Part shown: piece by piece, positions 7,745 to 17,907 of the stretch
How the letters are laid out: each line of letters starts with the position of its first letter
How positions within the stretch are numbered: position 1 is the first letter of the stretch
Source: Pseudomonas multiresinivorans
GTDB lineage: Bacteria; Pseudomonadota; Gammaproteobacteria; Pseudomonadales; Pseudomonadaceae
Direction: 5' to 3'
Length of the DNA stretch: 64,000 nucleotides
Assembly (NCBI RefSeq): GCF_012971725.1
Contig: NZ_CP048833.1
Span: 4,340,001-4,404,000 of the forward strand
Made by a program: the position numbers and the translations under genes
Notes under the pieces: model-generated
Database searches by the model: none
What the model saw: only the letters and a program-made list of their open reading frames with translations
What the model was told of the DNA's origin: nothing

Positions 7745-10700
7745 ATGAATGACGACGTTATCGAGCAGCCGGATAGTGCGCTGCCTCAAGACTCACAGGC
7801 CACCGTCCAGGCAGTTGAGTCTGCCCCAATAAAGACAGTTCGCATTCAGGCCACGCTGGTCGGAAAGCTGAACCTGGCCGACTTCCAGAACTCGGTACCG
7901 GTGATCCGAGAGCTGCGCCTGGTCAACGATACTGATCAGAAATACAGCGGCCTTGAACTCAAGCTTCTCTCCGACCCGATCGTCTTCAAGACCAAGACTT
8001 GGCATATCGATTCGCTAGCCCCAGGTACATTTCTCCCCATACCCGGGCTCGACCTGCAAATCGACGGCGCAATGCTCGCAAAGCTGACAGAAGCTGAGAG
8101 TGCATCCGTCACCTTTCTCCTGACAGCAAAGGGCAACGGCGATGATTCCCTGCAAGAGGTTTCCCGCCTTGAGCTTGATCTAGAACTCCTACCGCGCAAT
8201 CAATGGGGCGGCCTTTCGCATATCCCCGACATGACGGCGGCATTTGTGCAGCCCAATGAGATGGCGGTAGAGCGCTTGTTGAAGAAAGCCGCTGAATTGC
8301 TGCGATCGCAGGACAAGAACCCTGCACTCAATGGATACGCCGGAGGGTCAGCACACGCGTGGGAAATCGCCTCTGCAATCTGGGCTGCTGTCGCCGCTCT
8401 TAAGCTTGACTACGCACTCCCCCCCTCCAGCTTTGAGCAGTTTGGCCAGAAGGTACGTAGCCCTAGCCATATCCTGGAGAGTGGGTTGGCGACGTGCTTT
8501 GATCTGTCATTGCTGTTCTGCGCAGCGCTGGAGCAAGCAGGCCTTAACCCTCTTCTGATTTTCACACGTGGGCACGCGTTTGCAGGCTTCTGGCTCAAGG
8601 CCGAGGAGTTCTCAAACAGCACCGTCGATGACATTACCGCTCTACGCAAACGCATCAAGCTCAATGAGCTGAAACTGTTTGAGACCACGCTGATTACTCA
8701 GCCAAGCGTCCCGCCGCTTTCTTACGCAATAGAACGTGGCACCCAGCATCTGGCTGAAGGCCAGGAACGAGACTTCGAGCTTGCCCTAGACATCCGACGT
8801 GCACGCCTGCAACGGATCAAGCCCCTGGCTAGCGCGGAGGCAACTCCTGCACTCGCCAGCCAAGCACAGGAGCAGAGCCTGGTCGAGCCGGAGCTTCTCA
8901 TCGACTTGCCTCCTGACCTACCTGATGAGGCTCCGGTCGAAGTCGATATCGCCTCGCTGGATCCGAAAGATCGCCTCGCACGTTGGCAGAGAAAGCTCCT
9001 CGATCTGTCGCTGCGTAACAACCTTCTCAACTTCAAAGCAGGGAAGAAAGCAGTTCGGCTAGAAGCCCCAGATGCAGCAGCTCTGGAGGACATCCTCGCC
9101 AGCGGGAAGCAGTTGAAGCTACACACGCGTCCAGACCTGATGGATGGTGCTGATCCGCGTGACCAAGCTTTGCATGAAGAGCGTGAACGCGAAGACCTCC
9201 GGCGTCAGCATGCTCTGGATGCGCTCAAGCGTAATGAAGTGTTCGTAGGACTACCTGTTACGGAGCTCGACGCACGCCTCACCGAACTCTATCGAGGAGC
9301 GCGAACAAATCTGCAGGAAGGCGGTTCCAATACTCTCTTCCTGGCACTGGGCTTCCTGACTTGGACACGAGAGGACAAGGAGAGCCAGCGCTACCGAGCT
9401 CCATTGATTCTTGTACCGGTAACGCTTGAGCGAAAGAGCGCTCGTGCGGGCTTCACGCTGGTTATCCATGACGACGAACCGCGCTTTAACCCAACTCTGC
9501 AGGAGATGCTCCGCCAAGACTTCGAGCTAAATCTTGGCATAGGTGAAGGCGAGCTCCCGAAAGACGAGTCCGGTCTCGATGTCGCACTCATATGGAAAAC
9601 GGTTCGCCAAGCAGTTAAGGACATCAAGGGCTGGGAAGTCAGCGAGGACGTCGTGCTTTCGATGTTCTCGTTTGCGAAGTACCTGATGTGGAAAGATCTC
9701 TCGGAGCGCTCTGAGGCCCTCCGCCAGAGCCCAGTGGTCAAGCACCTGCTGGATACCCCCCGCGACGCATTCGAGGGCGGTAGTAGCGGCACGTTCCCGG
9801 AAGAGCGAAAGCTCGACTCTCAGTACAGCCCGCAACAAGTTTTCTGCCCGCTCCCTTCCGACTCTTCGCAGCTGTCTGCAGTACTGTCGGCGGCGCAAGG
9901 TCGAGACTTCGTGCTGATCGGGCCGCCAGGTACCGGTAAAAGCCAGACGATCGTGAACATGATTGCCCAGTTCATTGCGCAACAGAAACGCGTGCTGTTC
10001 GTCTCGGAAAAGATCGCAGCCCTGGACGTTGTGTATCGGCGCCTACGGGAAGTGGGCCTGGGTGAGTTTTGCCTTGAAGTCCACTCGAACAAGTCAAAGA
10101 AAACCGAAGTCCTTTCGCAATTGCACTCCGCGTGGGAAGCCCGCGGCACAGCGGATGCAACGACCTGGCAGGTTGAGGCCCAACGCCTGCAGGGGCATCG
10201 CGAAGTTCTGAATCGCTACGTAGAGCGGCTCCACGAGCGGTACCCCAATGGGTACACGATCTATAACGCTATCGGCGTGGTGAGCACGAATCAGGATATA
10301 GCCCCGATCAACCTTGCCTGGACATCGCATACACAGCACCAAACCGCTGATTTGCTCGAAATGCGGGAGATCGCTGACCGTTTGGAAGTGAACGCCCAGG
10401 CGGTAGGTTTTAACTCCCTAAGCCAACACCCTCTCCAACTTATTGGAAACAACGACTGGTCGCCCACCTGGCAGCACCAAGTCGTAGACGCAGCCCGCGA
10501 GCTGGGGCCTGCCATTCGCGTAGCGCAAAACGCCGCTGAACGCTATTCAACAGCGTCCGGCCTACCGACGTTGTCGGTCAATGCAAGAACGCTAAAAGGG
10601 CTTGCCGGCCTGGCAAAGATCCTTCCCTTCGCCGCAGGGCAAAACTGGAGCTTCGTCCTGCGTCCGGATGCACGGGCAATTGGTCAGCGACTGGAGGCCG

Positions 10701-13700
10701 GTCTCAAACTTGTTGAACAGCACCGTGCTCTCAATCAGGCACTACCTGCGTGCTGGACGGCTAGCACAATCGAAGATTGCCAACGGGGGCTCAGCCTGCT
10801 CGCACGGCATCTGGAGCTTAAATCTAGGCTTCCACAGCCTTGGCCGATAGCGACAATGATTCAGCTGAACCAAGGTCTAGAGGTGTTCAGCGAGCTCGAT
10901 CGTGTCACTCAAGCTCTTTCGGTCGGCTACTCCGAAGCAATTGAGGCCCTGGATGTGCGAGCTTTGCTGAGTGAATGGGAGCAAGCCGGCAAATCATTCT
11001 GGCCGAAGTCCTGGCTCACCCAACGCAGAATTCGAGCACAAGTCGCAAGCACCCAAACATCGCCTTCTACCGCAGCTGTTACCGATGAGCTTCAGCGCTG
11101 GATAGAGATACGTGAGCTTCGGGCTCGTCTGGACGCACTTGAGCCGGGCCAGCACTCCAGCGCCATTTGGAAGGGTTCGAAGACCGATCCCGCACTTCTC
11201 GCCGTGGTCATGCGCCTGCAGGCAGCACTTGCAGGCTCAGTCGAAGGCCGCCCATGGTCTGACCAGGGTTTTGAACTCATCACCCAAGGCCATGCTGGAG
11301 TAGCCCTGAAAGAAGCTCTAGAGCAGATGCGAGAAGTGCGTACTGTTGAAGCCGACATCTCCGGCTTAGGACAGCTCAGCACTGCCACGGGAACACTTTG
11401 GGACGGCCTGGAGACACAGTCCAAGACACTAGCAGCGGCCTTGACGTTCCAGCGCGCACGACGAGCCGTCCCGCAGGAAGGAAGTCTGGAGGACGAACAT
11501 GAGCTCGTCGCTAATGGATCTTGCGGAGAGTCACTTCTCGGCGAGCTGAAGACACTCCGCCAGCGCGAAGCAGTTGAGCGGGAGTTGAGCGATCTGGTGG
11601 ATTTGCGCGAGCAGACTGCCGGCCTTTGGCTGGGATTACATACGAAGGAAGAGGCTGTTTCTCGTGTGCTCAAATTCCACGCCCACTTGGCTGGAGCTAT
11701 TTCGGCCCTTGTCCAAACACCAGAGCATGTTGAAGGGGTTAAATCAGCACTCAGCCGCCTGCTTGGCGACGCTAATGCCCTGCTAGAACCAGAAGGACAG
11801 CTGGCTCGAGCAGGAACAGAGCTGCTGGAATCGTTAAGTAAGTACAGCACCCAGGTGCAGAAGCTCGTCGACGCTGGGCAGTTCCTCGACGCTGACGCAG
11901 CAAGTTTTGCGGAGCAAGAGCTCAACCAACAACACCTGCAGTGTGAGCAGCTGGTGCAATCCGCCAACGGCCTGCATGCTTGGTGCGCATGGAAAAAAGC
12001 ATGCGATGAAGCAACTGCACTGGGCTTGCTTCCTCTAGTCGAAGCCCTGAGAGCCGGTCACGTATTGCAAGGATCGGTACGCAAGACCTTTGAGACGAAC
12101 TATGCCCACTGGTGGTTGAATACGGCCGTTGATAATGAGGCGGTCATACGCACGTTCGTTAGCGTCGAGCACGAGCAGCGGATCCGTGACTTCCGCGAGC
12201 TCGACGATCGTTTCAACTCCCTCACTCGAGACCTGCTACGTGCCCGCCTTTGCGCCGAATTGCCCACTCAAGACTCGGTAAGCAAGAGCTCGGAATGGGG
12301 CGTATTGCGACATGAGATCACGAAGAAAACGCGCCACCTTCCTCTACGTGAGTTGATGTCGAAAATCCCCGACGCTCTGACCAAGCTAACCCCATGCTTG
12401 TTGATGAGCCCGCTCTCCATTGCCCAGTACTTGGCTGCAAACTCGAGCGTCTTCGACGTAGTGATCTTCGATGAGGCTTCGCAGATTCCGGTATGGGATG
12501 CGATTGGCGCAATCGCCCGCGGCAAGCAGGTGGTGATGGTTGGCGACCCCAAACAACTTCCGCCAACTTCTTTCTTCGACCGAGCGGAGTCTACTCAGGA
12601 TGATGCTGATGTCGAGGCTGACCTCGAGAGCATTTTGGATGAGTGCATCAGCGCCAATTTACCGATTAGAAATTTGAACTGGCACTACCGTAGCCGGCAC
12701 GAGAGCCTGATCGCGTTCTCGAACCAGAGGTACTACGACTCCAAGCTGGTGACGTTCCCCTCCCCTGTTACCAACGATCGTGCTGTCAGCCTTCACGTCG
12801 TCAATGGGGTGTACGAGAAAGGCTCCGCGCGTACTAACCCGGCAGAAGCTAAAGCGCTAGTCAACGACTTGCTGGGCCGACTGCGCAGCCCTGGATTCCG
12901 CGAGAGCAAGCTGACGATTGGCGTTGTGACTTTCAACGGCGAGCAACAGAAGCTGATCGAGGATCTGCTCGACACTGAGCGTAGAAAAGATCCCACACTC
13001 GAAAGCTACTTCTCGGAGAGCGAGCTAGAGCCCGTCTTCGTGAAGAATCTGGAAAGCGTTCAGGGTGACGAACGGGACATCATGTACTTCTCGATCACCT
13101 ATGGCCCTGACGCCGCAGGAAACGTCGCAATGAACTTCGGCCCGCTCAATCGAACTGGCGGAGAGCGCAGGCTCAACGTTGCTGTCACACGGGCCCGTCA
13201 TGAACTGCGAGTATTCAGTACTCTCCGTGCTGAGAAAATCGATCTCGCCCGTACTCAGGCGCTCGGCGTTCGCGACCTCAAACACTTCCTTGAATTTGCC
13301 GACCGCGGCGCCCGGGCACTCGCAGAGATCGATACTGGAAGCTTGGGTGGTCACGACAGCCCGTTCGAGGAGGCCGTTGCAAACTCCTTGCGCCTCAAAG
13401 GGTGGCAAGTTGTCACTCAGGTCGGCGTGTCCTCGTTCCGAATTGACCTGGCCGTCGTCGATCCCGACGCTCCTGGTAGATACCTCGCTGGCGTGGAGTG
13501 CGATGGAGCTACCTACCACCGCAGCGCTACAGCTCGTGATCGGGACAAGCTGCGTGAGCAGGTACTCAGAGGACTGGGGTGGGAGATTCTTCGCATCTGG
13601 TCGACAGACTGGTGGATTGACGCTCTAGGGACGGCTCAGAAAATCCACGAGCGTCTTGAGGCACTCTTAGTCGACAGCAGGCAGCAACGTGCAGCACGTG

Positions 13701-14416
13701 AAGTTCAAGAGCAGCTCGCTGCCATCGCCGCAGCAAGTGAGATTTCGAGCAACGACAACGTCATTGAGCTCCACAGTGGAAAGCCTGAACCTGAGGAGTT
13801 GGAGTCCTCTCCCACAGCCCACTCCGATTCTTCTCAAGAAGAAGATGAACTTCCAAGCTTGCGCTATGCACGCTCGGATAATGACTCGACTCGCTCATCG
13901 ACAGCCTTCGCCTCCTATCGTGAAAGCGACCCGCTAAGCGCAGTTGAGGGTGTCGATCCTGACGCCTTCCTCGAAACAAGCTACGACGCTGTCCTGGGCA
14001 TGATGATCAGGCACGTGATCGAAGAAGAGGGCCCGATCCTCGACTCCACGCTCGCGCGCCGGATAGCCCGCGTGCATGGGTGGACTCGGACGGGTTCTCG
14101 CATTCGCGATCGAATCGTGAGCGTCGCAGATCGCGAATACAGCAAGGTTGAAGAGGACGCAGGGCAATTCTATTGGCCCCGCCGCTTACCGAACCGCGAA
14201 GCCATCGCGTATCGGCAGCCGGCAGACGCAGACAACATCCGCCCAATCGATGAGATCTGTAGCCTCGAGCTCCTCGCACTGGCGCGCTCGTTCGCAGATC
14301 AAAGCCTCGTGGGTGATGACTTGGTTTACGCCATGGCCCGCGAGCTAGGAGTGAGCAAAGTATCTGCATCAACCAGAGCGCGGATCCAAAGCGAGATCGA
14401 CAAGCTGTTCACCTAA
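7745..14416 (+). CDS. Giant SF1 helicase-nuclease (DUF4011 / COG1112 type with Vsr-like nuclease and DUF3320)
   Basis: A 2223-aa cytoplasmic protein. The ATG at 7745 has AAGGAG 7 bases upstream and is preferred over an ATG 87 bases earlier with no ribosome-binding site. The N-terminal third includes a transglutaminase-like stretch (LESGLATCFDLSLLFCAALEQAG) and the DUF4011 segment (WQRKLLDLSLRNNLLNFK). The SF1 helicase core has Walker A GPPGTGKSQ near residue 726, Walker B FDEAS near 1575, GDPKQLPP, and the late motifs VQGDERD and NVAVTRAR. A long helical insertion separates the two halves. Residues about 1880-1960 form a Vsr/MTES_1575-like nuclease with RIDLAVV and GVECDG as acidic residues. 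A DUF3320-like end follows. It resembles helicases of anti-phage systems, but its function here is not proven. Confidence 0.9.
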   Translation: MNDDVIEQPDSALPQDSQATVQAVESAPIKTVRIQATLVGKLNLADFQNSVPVIRELRLVNDTDQKYSGLELKLLSDPIVFKTKTWHIDSLAPGTFLPIPGLDLQIDGAMLAKLTEAESASVTFLLTAKGNGDDSLQEVSRLELDLELLPRNQWGGLSHIPDMTAAFVQPNEMAVERLLKKAAELLRSQDKNPALNGYAGGSAHAWEIASAIWAAVAALKLDYALPPSSFEQFGQKVRSPSHILESGLATCFDLSLLFCAALEQAGLNPLLIFTRGHAFAGFWLKAEEFSNSTVDDITALRKRIKLNELKLFETTLITQPSVPPLSYAIERGTQHLAEGQERDFELALDIRRARLQRIKPLASAEATPALASQAQEQSLVEPELLIDLPPDLPDEAPVEVDIASLDPKDRLARWQRKLLDLSLRNNLLNFKAGKKAVRLEAPDAAALEDILASGKQLKLHTRPDLMDGADPRDQALHEEREREDLRRQHALDALKRNEVFVGLPVTELDARLTELYRGARTNLQEGGSNTLFLALGFLTWTREDKESQRYRAPLILVPVTLERKSARAGFTLVIHDDEPRFNPTLQEMLRQDFELNLGIGEGELPKDESGLDVALIWKTVRQAVKDIKGWEVSEDVVLSMFSFAKYLMWKDLSERSEALRQSPVVKHLLDTPRDAFEGGSSGTFPEERKLDSQYSPQQVFCPLPSDSSQLSAVLSAAQGRDFVLIGPPGTGKSQTIVNMIAQFIAQQKRVLFVSEKIAALDVVYRRLREVGLGEFCLEVHSNKSKKTEVLSQLHSAWEARGTADATTWQVEAQRLQGHREVLNRYVERLHERYPNGYTIYNAIGVVSTNQDIAPINLAWTSHTQHQTADLLEMREIADRLEVNAQAVGFNSLSQHPLQLIGNNDWSPTWQHQVVDAARELGPAIRVAQNAAERYSTASGLPTLSVNARTLKGLAGLAKILPFAAGQNWSFVLRPDARAIGQRLEAGLKLVEQHRALNQALPACWTASTIEDCQRGLSLLARHLELKSRLPQPWPIATMIQLNQGLEVFSELDRVTQALSVGYSEAIEALDVRALLSEWEQAGKSFWPKSWLTQRRIRAQVASTQTSPSTAAVTDELQRWIEIRELRARLDALEPGQHSSAIWKGSKTDPALLAVVMRLQAALAGSVEGRPWSDQGFELITQGHAGVALKEALEQMREVRTVEADISGLGQLSTATGTLWDGLETQSKTLAAALTFQRARRAVPQEGSLEDEHELVANGSCGESLLGELKTLRQREAVERELSDLVDLREQTAGLWLGLHTKEEAVSRVLKFHAHLAGAISALVQTPEHVEGVKSALSRLLGDANALLEPEGQLARAGTELLESLSKYSTQVQKLVDAGQFLDADAASFAEQELNQQHLQCEQLVQSANGLHAWCAWKKACDEATALGLLPLVEALRAGHVLQGSVRKTFETNYAHWWLNTAVDNEAVIRTFVSVEHEQRIRDFRELDDRFNSLTRDLLRARLCAELPTQDSVSKSSEWGVLRHEITKKTRHLPLRELMSKIPDALTKLTPCLLMSPLSIAQYLAANSSVFDVVIFDEASQIPVWDAIGAIARGKQVVMVGDPKQLPPTSFFDRAESTQDDADVEADLESILDECISANLPIRNLNWHYRSRHESLIAFSNQRYYDSKLVTFPSPVTNDRAVSLHVVNGVYEKGSARTNPAEAKALVNDLLGRLRSPGFRESKLTIGVVTFNGEQQKLIEDLLDTERRKDPTLESYFSESELEPVFVKNLESVQGDERDIMYFSITYGPDAAGNVAMNFGPLNRTGGERRLNVAVTRARHELRVFSTLRAEKIDLARTQALGVRDLKHFLEFADRGARALAEIDTGSLGGHDSPFEEAVANSLRLKGWQVVTQVGVSSFRIDLAVVDPDAPGRYLAGVECDGATYHRSATARDRDKLREQVLRGLGWEILRIWSTDWWIDALGTAQKIHERLEALLVDSRQQRAAREVQEQLAAIAAASEISSNDNVIELHSGKPEPEELESSPTAHSDSSQEEDELPSLRYARSDNDSTRSSTAFASYRESDPLSAVEGVDPDAFLETSYDAVLGMMIRHVIEEEGPILDSTLARRIARVHGWTRTGSRIRDRIVSVADREYSKVEEDAGQFYWPRRLPNREAIAYRQPADADNIRPIDEICSLELLALARSFADQSLVGDDLVYAMARELGVSKVSASTRARIQSEIDKLFT

Positions 14417-14520
14417 GCAACCTCTCGATCGGATGAGGCACTGCGTTGCCTCCCTAATGAAGACCATGCGGTGGAGGGAGGCTTCACCGCAAGCAACCAG
14501 TCGCCAGGCCCGGAGGGAAC

Positions 14521-15615
14521 ATGGGTTTGTATGTTCGAAAGTCAGTACGAGTTGGCCCGTTCAAATTCAACCTGTCGAAATCCGGAATCGGCGTCTCTGC
14601 CGGCATCAAAGGACTTCGAGTTGGCACAGGCCCGAGGGGCAACTACATCCATATGGGCCGCGGAGGGCTTTACTACCGACAGACCCTGTCCCCCTCAGCA
14701 CCCGCTGCTACGCGGACAAAACCAACGCGCCTTCCAGCACCAGAACTCATAGAGCCCAGATCAACCACACATGCGCCACTACAGGAAATTGAAAGTGGCG
14801 AAATCGGGCTAATGGTGGACTCCTCGTCTCAAGCGCTCGTCGACGAGCTCAATGCCAAGCGCAAACGCTTTCGCCTCTGGCCCCTCGCTGCCGCGCTGAC
14901 GGTTGGCGTGTACATCCTCCTAGCCAATAAGCAGCTCCCGCCCTGGGCTGGCCTCACCGCTCTAATCGTTGGAGGACTGCTAACAGTAGCGACCTATTAC
15001 TGGGATCTACTGCGAAAGACGACAGTGATGCTCTATGACATTGAGTCGGAATACGCCAACTTCGTCGAGCAACTACACGCTGCTTTTGACGGGGTACGAA
15101 GCTGTCGGGCCACCTGGCATCTACAGGCCAAAGGGAAGGTACTGGACAGCAAGTATCACGCCGGCGCCAGTCACTTGGTAACCAGGGGCTCCATAGCTCT
15201 GACACTTAAGAACCCACCTTTTGTGAAGACAAACGTCGCCACGCCAAGCATTCCTGTAGGTCGCCAGACGCTCTACTTCTTCCCCGATAAGGTGCTTGTT
15301 TTCGAACCCAATGGCGTGGGCGCCGTGTCCTATGAAAACCTGCGAGTGGACATCTCAACTACCAATTTCATCGAGGACGGGGCCGTTCCAAAGGACTCCG
15401 AGATCGTCAGCACTACCTGGAAATTTGTGAACAAGAAAGGTGGGCCAGACAAACGCTTCAAGAACAACCGCAAACTGCCAGTAGTCCGCTACGAGGAGGT
15501 TCAGTTCTCCAGCGATACGGGTCTGTTTGAGCGCATCCAGATCTCCTGCGTAGGACGCGCCTTGGGACTGGCACAAGCCATCCGAACCATTGGAAATGTA
15601 AAGGCAGTGCGCTAG
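14521..15615 (+). CDS. DUF4236 domain membrane protein
   Basis: A 364-aa protein whose first 55 residues match DUF4236 (GLYVRKSVRVGPFKFNLSKSGIGVSAG, then the glycine-rich GPRGNYIHMGRGGLYY). Two adjacent hydrophobic helices lie near residues 120-165, so it is probably anchored in the inner membrane with the C-terminal 200 residues in the cytoplasm. The ATG has GGAGGG 4 bases upstream. It follows the giant helicase by 104 bp on the same strand. A GCGGTG/CACCGC hairpin lies in that gap at 14468-14490. The biochemical role of DUF4236 is unknown to me. Confidence 0.8.
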   Translation: MGLYVRKSVRVGPFKFNLSKSGIGVSAGIKGLRVGTGPRGNYIHMGRGGLYYRQTLSPSAPAATRTKPTRLPAPELIEPRSTTHAPLQEIESGEIGLMVDSSSQALVDELNAKRKRFRLWPLAAALTVGVYILLANKQLPPWAGLTALIVGGLLTVATYYWDLLRKTTVMLYDIESEYANFVEQLHAAFDGVRSCRATWHLQAKGKVLDSKYHAGASHLVTRGSIALTLKNPPFVKTNVATPSIPVGRQTLYFFPDKVLVFEPNGVGAVSYENLRVDISTTNFIEDGAVPKDSEIVSTTWKFVNKKGGPDKRFKNNRKLPVVRYEEVQFSSDTGLFERIQISCVGRALGLAQAIRTIGNVKAVR

Positions 15616-15723
15616 CGGGCGCCCAGTCCTGAAAAATCCTACCGACAGAGGCTTCGGACGGCGCTACCTACAACCCAATGCCGATCGCCTCTGCCTTCCC
15701 CAACGCTTACGAAAGGATTCGCG

Positions 15724-17688
15724 ATGCGCGCACTACTACTGGTGGTTGGACTAGCTGCGTCTCTTCCCTCGCTTGCTACAGAGTTGACTTGGTCGGTAGA
15801 GAACGGCTTTCCCCTCTTTAGAGGAACGGAGGCATTCAAAAAAATCAAAGCCGCGTGGTCGCCAGGCATGTCGGCCGCTCAATTTCTCGCATCACAGGAC
15901 GCAACAAGCCTTAGGGCATTGCTGCCAAAGACCTCCGAGACCCTGTGGAACCCTGCTACCGGGTTATACGAGAAGGCAGCTCTATTCAGGCGAAAGCACA
16001 CGATCATCCCCGTAGTAAGCGGGGTGCCGCTCGGTGCTAAATGCACCTGGTTCGTCGACGGAAAGCAGTACGGAAAATCTGCCCCATGTGAAGACGAATT
16101 CAAGATCGACCTGCCCGAATCAGTGAAGATCAAGCTTACGGTTGTGCCCTCTGAGGGGGACGAAGGAAAAGCCGATGTTTTCATCAGAACCCGTACCATC
16201 CTTGCGTTCGGGGACTCTTTCGCTAGTGGCGAGGGTAACCCCGATAGAGCAGCGGTCGGCACAGATGCTTCAACTCAAGGACTTGAGAAAGGCAGCGAGA
16301 TCCTGAGCTCTCGCAACATGGCTGGTTGGCGTTTCTCGAGCGGAGCAGACTGGTGGGACACTACCTGTCACCGCTCACTTCTCTCCTGGCAGTCTCTGTA
16401 TGCGATGAAGATCGCGGTTTCTGAGCCGCACATGGTTGTCAGATTCGCGTCCTTCAGCTGTTCGGGTGCAGAGGCCTACGACGGCTTCTTCCGCGCTCAA
16501 ATCAACCCTCCTGCAGATGACATTTCCAAGCGCGTGCGGATCTGGGACAGTCGCGATGGAGGTAACTATCTGGAGCTCACCCCAAGAGTCGCGGGCCAAC
16601 CGCCTGAAGAGGCCGAACTCGACAAAAAAGCCCTCAACAAGTCACAGCTGAACGCTGCCATCCACCTTTTGTGTCCCGAGACACCTCATCGTGGTGGGAC
16701 AGTGAAGTACCGAAACGAGGTCACAGCGCTCGGTAGCCGCAAATACTACGGAGCTGTAAAGGTCGACGCTTGCAGCAAAGCCCTACAGCCTGTCGACGAG
16801 GTTTTGATGGCTTTCGGTGGCAATGATGTTGGTTTCGCCGGGGTAGTGACTTGGGGACTGGTACCTAAGTCGATCTACCGAAGTGATTGGTCAGATTCGA
16901 GCAACGTGCTCTTGAAGGTCGCAGGAGAATCCAACGATGCCGCCAAGCTCGGGTGGCTAACGATCTTGCGAGGAGTTCTAAACGTCATTAACCCAAAGGA
17001 CGGAGCCAGAGCCTCTCAGGAAAACATGTCGAATCTCTACTCTGATATTGGCCAAACCCTAGAAAAGAACCTCGGCATCTCAAGCTCAAAAGTCAAAGTC
17101 ATGCTCTATCCCAATCCCCTTCAGTCACCGCTGCCAAAGCTCTGCGGAAAACGCTTGGACATGGGGAATGTTGCCATGACAGAGCGAGTGGTGAAGCAGT
17201 CAGGCTTCTCCAGGGCGTTCCATGCTCGCGCCAAGTACTTCATGTTCCTGATTGATCCGGAGGACGCGCGATACATTGAGAATAGCTTCATAGCCCCGTT
17301 GAGAGCCGACCAACAGCGAGCGATCAATGCACTGCAATGGGGAACGATTGACTCTCAGCCTGCCTTCGCAGGGCGATCACTCTGCTCTGTTAGCCCCGAG
17401 TGCGAGACGCTAGGGAACTGCTCGGTTGACGACAGGTTTGCGTGGACAAGTAACTCCCCCCTCGCCTCCCCGTCGATGACTCCACTGGGTAGCTTTGCAG
17501 AATGGAACGCTCACTCGAGTACCCGAGTTCGCTCACTGAGAACGGGCAACGACGCATTCATGACACAGGTGCGATTCAACCCCAAAAACAGAGCAATTTT
17601 GCCGGACTGGTTTAATGGATCAGTGCATCCAACCTCCAGCGTTCATGCAGCAATCGCTGACCTGATTGAATACCCAAAACCCGAGTGA
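15724..17688 (+). CDS. Secreted SGNH/GDSL-family hydrolase-like protein
   Basis: A 654-aa protein with an N-terminal signal peptide (MRALLLVVGLAASLPSLATE), so it is exported. The SGNH fold is indicated by LAFGDSFASGEGNPD near residue 162 (nucleophile serine), AFGGNDVGF near 364 (Asn block), and a C-terminal HP in GSVHPTSSVH near 634. The Asp normally three residues before that His is a glycine here, so the dyad may be altered. The substrate is likely an ester such as a lipid or acetylated polysaccharide, but nothing fixes it. AAAGGA lies upstream of the ATG. It starts 108 bp after the DUF4236 gene. Confidence 0.8.
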   Translation: MRALLLVVGLAASLPSLATELTWSVENGFPLFRGTEAFKKIKAAWSPGMSAAQFLASQDATSLRALLPKTSETLWNPATGLYEKAALFRRKHTIIPVVSGVPLGAKCTWFVDGKQYGKSAPCEDEFKIDLPESVKIKLTVVPSEGDEGKADVFIRTRTILAFGDSFASGEGNPDRAAVGTDASTQGLEKGSEILSSRNMAGWRFSSGADWWDTTCHRSLLSWQSLYAMKIAVSEPHMVVRFASFSCSGAEAYDGFFRAQINPPADDISKRVRIWDSRDGGNYLELTPRVAGQPPEEAELDKKALNKSQLNAAIHLLCPETPHRGGTVKYRNEVTALGSRKYYGAVKVDACSKALQPVDEVLMAFGGNDVGFAGVVTWGLVPKSIYRSDWSDSSNVLLKVAGESNDAAKLGWLTILRGVLNVINPKDGARASQENMSNLYSDIGQTLEKNLGISSSKVKVMLYPNPLQSPLPKLCGKRLDMGNVAMTERVVKQSGFSRAFHARAKYFMFLIDPEDARYIENSFIAPLRADQQRAINALQWGTIDSQPAFAGRSLCSVSPECETLGNCSVDDRFAWTSNSPLASPSMTPLGSFAEWNAHSSTRVRSLRTGNDAFMTQVRFNPKNRAILPDWFNGSVHPTSSVHAAIADLIEYPKPE

Positions 17689-17756
17689 TTCGAGCCGCGC
17701 ACCATTTGATCGGCATTGTGCGAGCAGATCTTGGCTCCTCACATCGCTACTGCCCG

Positions 17757-17780
17757 TACCCTCTGCCCCCGCAGAGGGTA
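17757..17780 (+). terminator. GC-rich hairpin after the SGNH hydrolase gene
   Basis: TACCCTCTGC and GCAGAGGGTA pair perfectly over 10 bp around a CCCC loop, 69 bases after the hydrolase stop codon. No T-run follows, so it could be a factor-assisted terminator or an mRNA-end stabiliser closing the helicase-DUF4236-hydrolase transcript. Confidence 0.5.
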
Positions 17781-17907
17781 TAGAGCCAAGTGAGCGCATC
17801 GGGGGTGAGCACTTTTGCCGATTTCAGCTATCAGGGTCACGAGCGCATCTGCTTAGCTAAGGGACGCTAAGCAATCCGCCGAGCTCCACTCTGCCTCAGA
17901 GGCCTCA

